This document shows, piece by piece, positions 23,691 to 64,000 of a DNA stretch of 64,000 nt. Within the stretch, counting starts at the first letter, position 1. Every line of letters begins with the position of its first letter. Position numbers and translations under genes: made by a program. Location: positions 248,001-312,000 of the forward strand of contig JASANG010002860.1 of assembly GCA_030248215.1 (NCBI GenBank), read 5' to 3'. A model generated the notes under the pieces. The model worked only from the letters and a program-made list of their open reading frames with translations. It searched no databases and had not been told where the DNA came from. Source of the stretch: Enoplolaimus lenunculus (Eukaryota > Nematoda > Enoplea > Enoplida > Thoracostomopsidae).

Positions 23691-24728
23691 ATCACTACCG
23701 TTTTCTAGGTATATACATATAGTGTCAAGCACGTTCAATTCAACATTTTTGTATTAAATATTTCTAAGTGTTTATGAACAAGATCAAGGGTAGCGCTATA
23801 CTTTACCACTATCTTAAAGTCGTCCGGCACCAGTAACACCGTTGCTTTTATACGCTAAAACGAAATTCCAACAAATGAGGAACGAACGACACTGTTAAGT
23901 GATTTACAACCCCTGCGAAAGACTAAAAACTGTGTACACTGTAAAAGTGCATGAAGCTATACAAACTTTTCAAGCAAAAACAAGTAAATGTCAGCTTCGA
24001 GTCTATAATCTCAATTAGACCAACGCCAATACGCCTCACCTGTCAGTCTATAACACACCAAATCTGGTCAGTAACTAAGTATTTGCTTACCAAATACTAC
24101 TTAACTACATAGTCGTACTTAAGTAGCGTTTCAGAAATCCAACCACAATATTATAATAACAGTATAAAAAATATAATTTATATAAATAAATATATATTAA
24201 TACTAACAGCAAAATTGCAAAAACCTAATATTAAGTTGCGATAAAACATGCAACGCAAACAGCGCACGCTTCGGATCGCGAGAAAATTTAGCATACTTTA
24301 ACTACTAGCCAGCCTCATAGATCATATTTTGTTATGTTATGAAAAATCTGCTTAAAATATCCAGAAAATAGACTTTAATATCATGGGTTCAATCCAACTC
24401 ATTTGAACCAAAATTGTAACAAAAATCATCTTTGAATCTTAGGACCGGAAGCGTGCACATCTGTTTATAAAAATAAAACGCTGAACCCACGACAAAATGG
24501 CAACTGCACTGACTACAATAACAAACTCACTGATAGAAACATCACCATTAATTTGTTTTTCATTCGCTATCTCGGAGCAACATTCTTGTCGGCAGAAAAG
24601 TAGACGAGAAAAAACTATTAATTCAAAGATCATTTTCAACTTTTGCACAAACTATAATAACTCGAATCAATACGGATTCAAACTACTCGCTGATATTATC
24701 GATTAATTTTAATTGGAAACCTTTAAGT

Positions 24729-59656
<34,928 letters not shown>

Positions 59657-61376
59657 CTGAAAAGCACAAACAATACATATATGTATGTTTATGTGTGTGT
59701 TAACAAAATATAAAACACCTTGAAAAATCCAAAGCCTAACCGCAAGCCTAAGCCGAACCTATTTTGTGGACGAAATTTGGCTGACAGCAGTACAACAACC
59801 CCCCAATCGGGAATTGTTTCTAGAGAAAACAGGTAGATTTATACATGAACCAAAGACTTTCGTACCATAGGTTCCTTTTGATAACCGATAAATTTCTCTA
59901 CAGGCAGAGGGGAGCGAAACTATCCGAAGCGGAAGTCAACTTTTAGAAAATATTCCTGTCGCCGGAATTGTTTGCTGAATAAGTACTCACCGTAAAAAGT
60001 CCACTGACACACTCAAAGCTGTCAAGCGAACAACGGTACATTAAAAATATTCAAAAATGTGATTATTTAAATAGTTACTTAATAATTTAAACACAGCTAT
60101 CCATTTATCCCATATTTCCACCATATATCTATACTGCGCGTGAAATTATAGACTAACAACACTGTATTTGCGGATACATTTTAAAATGTACAACATTCGA
60201 TAAAGACAGCCCCACAAATCAGCTCCGTTACTTGTATACATTTTAAGCCAAAGTAATTTCACACAACGTCACATACTGATCATGGGCGCCAATTTGTTCT
60301 CAAAAGTGAGGGGGTCAATGCAGTGGACCCTTTTACCTTAAAAATCACATTTTTCAAAAATTCAAATTTGAGCGTGAAATGATCAGCGGAGGTCATAGTA
60401 GTAGCTCAAATACGCAAAAATTTTCAAAATTAATCATTTTTGGAGAAACCTATGTTTGTTTAAGACAAATTACGGGCTCATACAAATTAATCCAACCATA
60501 ACCGACCAAACAATAACAAAGCACCCCAGCAAAGTGAACATTACTTCAAATTTCAAACAAATCTTCAATCATAAAACAAACGGCTCACCATTCAACTCAA
60601 TCATTTTTCAACTCTGACTGCTCCCAGCTCGCCGGCCTTAAGCTCAAGATGACACCACTAGACATCAAATTATCTATCTACCCACCACTAAAACGTTCAG
60701 ACATTATTTAGCTCATTTCATACACTTCCTTTAAATGCTTCAACAACGCAACGTTCGTTTAAAGGCAAAAGGTAATCAAAAACAAGCCAGTAAAACTGTT
60801 CACCGTCGCACTGAGCATTCTGGTGGCTTTTTAACGTTTCCGAAGCTCATTATTATTGTAGACATTCTCTCTCACTCACACACACACATTATCTGTTTCT
60901 ACTCCTGCTAATACTGAATCTGAGACAAAACAAATACCTAATCATACGCACATATATGTACAATATATAGTATATATACGCAAATATATATATGCATATG
61001 AATTCGTCAATATTGTTTTTTGGGCATATCGTCCATAAAGTTACATTTTGGGATTATATACTGCCACGTCCACACCAGACAACAATATTATTACCATCGT
61101 CAGTAAACGTATTACAGCCAGTATTATGTCGTAGCCTAAGACGTAATTCAGCCCAATTCCGAATTGGGTTTGTTCAAAACGGAATTACACCTTGGGCTAA
61201 CGAAAGATGGAATTCTCTCTTTCCTCAAGTCTCACCAATGGAGATTGGTTATTGCGTTGATGCCGAGCACACTTTTGACTGGCTGGCATAGTCTCGCTGG
61301 CTTTTACCATTAACGTTGGTAACCAATCAAATCGTGCAACTTGATCACAGAAAATACACAATTCCGTTATGAAAGT

Positions 61377-61569
61377 ATATATGTCGTAGGCCAATCTGCA
61401 ATTGGGGCCAAATGGCGATTGTAAGATGTATCAAAACAACAGTGATGTAAAACTGACGCTGATTGGTTAACGGTGTTGCGTCTGTACCAATAATCAAATC
61501 TGATTGGTCTATAAGTTTAATAGCAGCTAACTGTCGTAAATAGCAGATTACCCTACGACATATATGTCG
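61377..61569. mobile_element. ATATATGTCGTAGG-ended inverted-repeat element
   Basis: The ends are ATATATGTCGTAGG and CCTACGACATATAT. A similar tip, TATGTCGTAGCC, occurs at about 61124, so the element may be longer or followed by a second copy. Confidence 0.5.
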
Positions 61570-62569
61570 ATTTACACTGCAGAATTCTAATATTAAATCC
61601 ACTATGTTACTGTTTCCTAACATGATTAATAACATATGTTTAGGATTAGCTTTTAATTTCCCCAGTGTCACAACTACCGAGAGGCAAGCACTGCCTCCCC
61701 GCGGAACCTTCGCCCCAACAACCCAAAAATACTAGATTTGTAAAATTTTCTTAACATCATGAATGCCCCTTTTATCCACTCAATTATTTTATTATAATTG
61801 ACTAAATAAATATATATAAACAAAAATGTTAAAGAACATAAAGCATTCCTTCCTTAAACTTATCCACTTAAAAATTAAAAACCACAAAACCGCCCCACCA
61901 AACATCATCACTGTTTGGTCCACTTTAAACCATGACAGATGGACGGGCCCATAGTGCCACACTTCAAAAGCCGCCAACAACACCGCCAAACCACGATCAA
62001 GTTTATATAATATTTCAAAGGCGTAGTCAAGAATTTTATGATGGTATATAATATATAACTTCACTTCAAATAAAGACTTTTGCGAGCGATCGCAAATAAA
62101 TTATACAAAAAATTACTTTCATCTCTTCTGGATATAAAAGATCAAAGCCTATGAAAGCGCCACGTCAACGCACCTCGATGAAATTGCAGGGCGGTACATT
62201 TATCCGTAAATTATCTCTCTATGTATATCGACTAGCATGCGATGCACCCGTATTTCCAATACGACTACCCGTCGCGTCGCGCGGCATCCACACACAGCTC
62301 ACAATTAAAACAACAAAAAAGATACAATAAAATAAAAAACAAAACAAAAAAATGAAAACAAAATACCATCCATGGCTGGATCAGGATCAATAAATAAGAA
62401 ATGCCTTTAGCACCGTACCACCGCCACACTAGTACATCCCACAGCTCTAAAGTAGTGACTCTAGCGCAATACCACGAAAAACTAAACTGAAAGTCATCAC
62501 AGAGCCGCCTCAACCGAAATTCCATATAAGGATGTAGCCAGCATTTCATTTCTATAGGGCGGTATCATT

Positions 62570-62755
62570 GAACAAAAAAAAAATAAAAATGAAAATTATT
62601 TTAATAAAAATTAAAAGAAAAAATAAAACAATATTTTTTAATAAAAATTAAAAGAAAAAATAAAAAATTATTTTTTAATAAAAATTAAAAAAAAAATAAA
62701 AACGAAAATTTTTTAATAAATTTTTTTTAATTTTTTTAAATAAAAATTCAAATAA
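62570..62755. repeat. A/T-rich low-complexity tract
   Basis: Repeated AATAAAAATTAAAAGAAAAA-type units with poly-T near the end. No coding potential. Confidence 0.9.
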
Positions 62756-62937
62756 ATCGGCAAACGGTTTTGCGCAAAATACAAAGATTGCTGCTGAAAA
62801 TTGTTCCCAACCTCAAAGATACAAAAATCTGCTTTAAAACCCGTCGTCAAAGTCAACGTGATTTAATTGCCTTCAATTCAAACGGACCGCCCTGTTCGGG
62901 CTAGGATACGCCCCTCGGTTGTGATATATGTGTTCAG

Positions 62938-63382
62938 CAGGGTGCAACCGGAATTCCGGTTCCGGTTCCGGCATTTTTTCACCTTCCGGTTCCGGCATTT
63001 TTTCACCTTCCGGTTCCGGTTCCGGCATTTTTTCACCTTCCGGTTCCGGTAAATTTTTACCGGATTTAAAAATTCCGGTGTTATAATTTGGCCGTTTTCT
63101 TAACTTTGCTAATTTTTAAGGATCTCTTTTGAAAGCCACTTGTACTCCGAATATAAGCCATTGATGGTGGATTTCACTTCAGTCGACGACGAAAATCTAA
63201 AATACAACAAATAAAGTAAATACCTATGTTCGACTAAGGTTACTTCACAAATAATAGAGCAAAAAATAAGATTAAAATGAAATTTTTGGTGAAATACATT
63301 TTTCACTTTCCGGTTCCGGTTCCGGTTCCGGTAAACTTTTCAAATTCCGGTTCCGGCAAATTGTAATTCCGGTTGCACCCTG
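62938..63382 (+). mobile_element. hAT MITE, CCGGAA family, full copy near the window end
   Basis: Starts CAGGGTGCAACCGGAATTCC and ends ATTCCGGTTGCACCCTG. The left sub-terminal zone has three near-identical units of TTCCGGCATTTTTTCACC. The centre is nearly identical to 38859-39254. No 8-bp duplication is visible, which suggests flank change or recombination. Confidence 0.9.
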
Positions 63383-64000
63383 CAAAATGTACTTCGGCGA
63401 AAGATAAATTGTTCTCCAGAAGGCATATGAATAGCTGACAAAAACATGTTTCTCATATCACAGCATGAGAGACTATACGTACGTATCATTTACATACCGA
63501 ATCAAGTCAGACCCATGTTTGATCATATCTATTTTAACAACAGTCGCTCTATCCAAAAAAACAATCCATTACCATGAATTGTTTGGCTAAAATTGCTGAT
63601 GAAAAATTAACAACGAAATGAAAAACAACACCATTACACGCCATGCTACGTATGCCGCCTACTAATATAAACAGACACTTTTAGGCAAATTCTGCAAAGT
63701 TCGACCACAAGTTCCCGTTCCAGTTTCAAAAGTAGAAAGAATTTTCGGGTCTTATGGCTGCGAAAACGATTTTTTAAAATTTAAGTTTTGGAGTGAAATG
63801 ATTAGCAGAGGTTATTAGAAACCCAAAGCTTATAACAAATTCAAAATCCGTCTATTTTTCAGAACGTGCCAGTTAGAGGGAAATGCATAGCCAAAATGAC
63901 TTGATCCTGCTACTGTATATGTTCATTGACAATGTAAATTTATATATGTATATATTATATACAAACATATATAATATATATGTAATATATATACGTACGT

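Larger units (their letters stand above)
18997..24728. other. Intergenic region between two convergent genes
   Basis: The RacGAP (+) ends at 18996 and liprin (-) ends at 24729, so both 3' UTRs lie here. No gene is recognised. Contents: a decayed CCGGAA-type element around 19505-19700, an inverted-repeat element 20862-21403, a partial copy of the 1392/6260 element family at about 22480-22632, a GTGGGAC-ended element from 23403 and a decayed palindromic MITE at about 23996-24150. Confidence 0.55.
59657..64000 (-). other. Presumed 5' intron of liprin; no coding exon seen
   Basis: Exon EFQALSK starts with a CAG acceptor, so coding sequence must lie upstream. I looked on the minus strand for the usual liprin opening (MLEERDRLLDTLRET-like) and did not find it. 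The stretch holds AT-rich microsatellite (62570-62755), an inverted-repeat element near 61377-61569 and one full CCGGAA hAT MITE (62938-63382). Confidence 0.6.

Noticed and set aside
24497-24706. Small plus-strand ORF beyond the liprin stop
   Set aside because: It overlaps the probable liprin 3' UTR on the other strand and has no similarity or splice context.
59991-60018. Possible 28-base upstream liprin micro-exon
   Set aside because: It has a CAG acceptor and gtgagt donor, but the encoded CFECVSGLFT does not resemble the liprin N-terminus.

Overview
This window looks like a piece of a repeat-rich, AT-rich invertebrate nuclear genome. Genes are split by GT-AG introns, there are no bacterial-style operons, and transposon remnants fill the introns and intergenic space. 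Protein matches are from memory only. The two host genes are a centralspindlin RhoGAP (RACGAP1 / CYK-4 family) and a liprin-alpha (PPFIA / SYD-2 family). The liprin has features I associate with nematode SYD-2, and the window is peppered with TTAGGC-type hexamers, the nematode telomere motif. A nematode with large introns is therefore my working guess at low confidence, because many of those hexamers sit inside or beside transposons and are weak taxonomic evidence.

Layout. 1-8772: intergenic, no supported gene, filled with inverted-repeat elements, degenerate CCTAAG arrays and two tRNA-like SINE copies. 8773-18996 (+): the RacGAP gene, 18 coding exons whose splice phases all agree, 2160 nt of CDS (719 residues plus stop). 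18997-24728: intergenic, between the two convergent 3' ends, holding one clear inverted-repeat element and several decayed ones. 24729-59656 (-): liprin-alpha, 21 coding exons, 4068 nt (1355 residues plus stop), 5'-partial because the N-terminal coding exon(s) are not visible and probably lie beyond base 64000. One liprin intron (30287-49280) is about 19 kb and is the main transposon graveyard. 59657-64000: presumed upstream liprin intron.

Mobile DNA. The most informative structure outside the genes is a set of short non-autonomous DNA transposons whose ends and target-site duplications (TSDs) can be read directly. At least four hAT-type families have 8-bp TSDs. Three of these carry arrays of a family-specific short motif near their ends (CCGGAA, GATTCGG, GCCGAT; a CTCCGG type is probably a variant of the first). 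A further element with a 9-bp TSD (MULE-like) carries degenerate TTAGGC repeats. A piggyBac-like MITE with TTAA duplications has its matching unoccupied site in another copy of its host repeat 5 kb away. One hAT is inserted inside another with both duplications intact. An array of about 170-bp tandem repeats sits between inverted ends in a liprin intron.

Functionally the two genes are unrelated: one acts in cytokinesis, the other in presynaptic and cell-adhesion scaffolding. They are simply convergent neighbours. I found no new biochemical system. The best leads are the C1 zinc-ligand change and altered GAP motif in the RacGAP, the non-canonical C-terminus of the liprin, and the transposon families with sub-terminal hexamer arrays.
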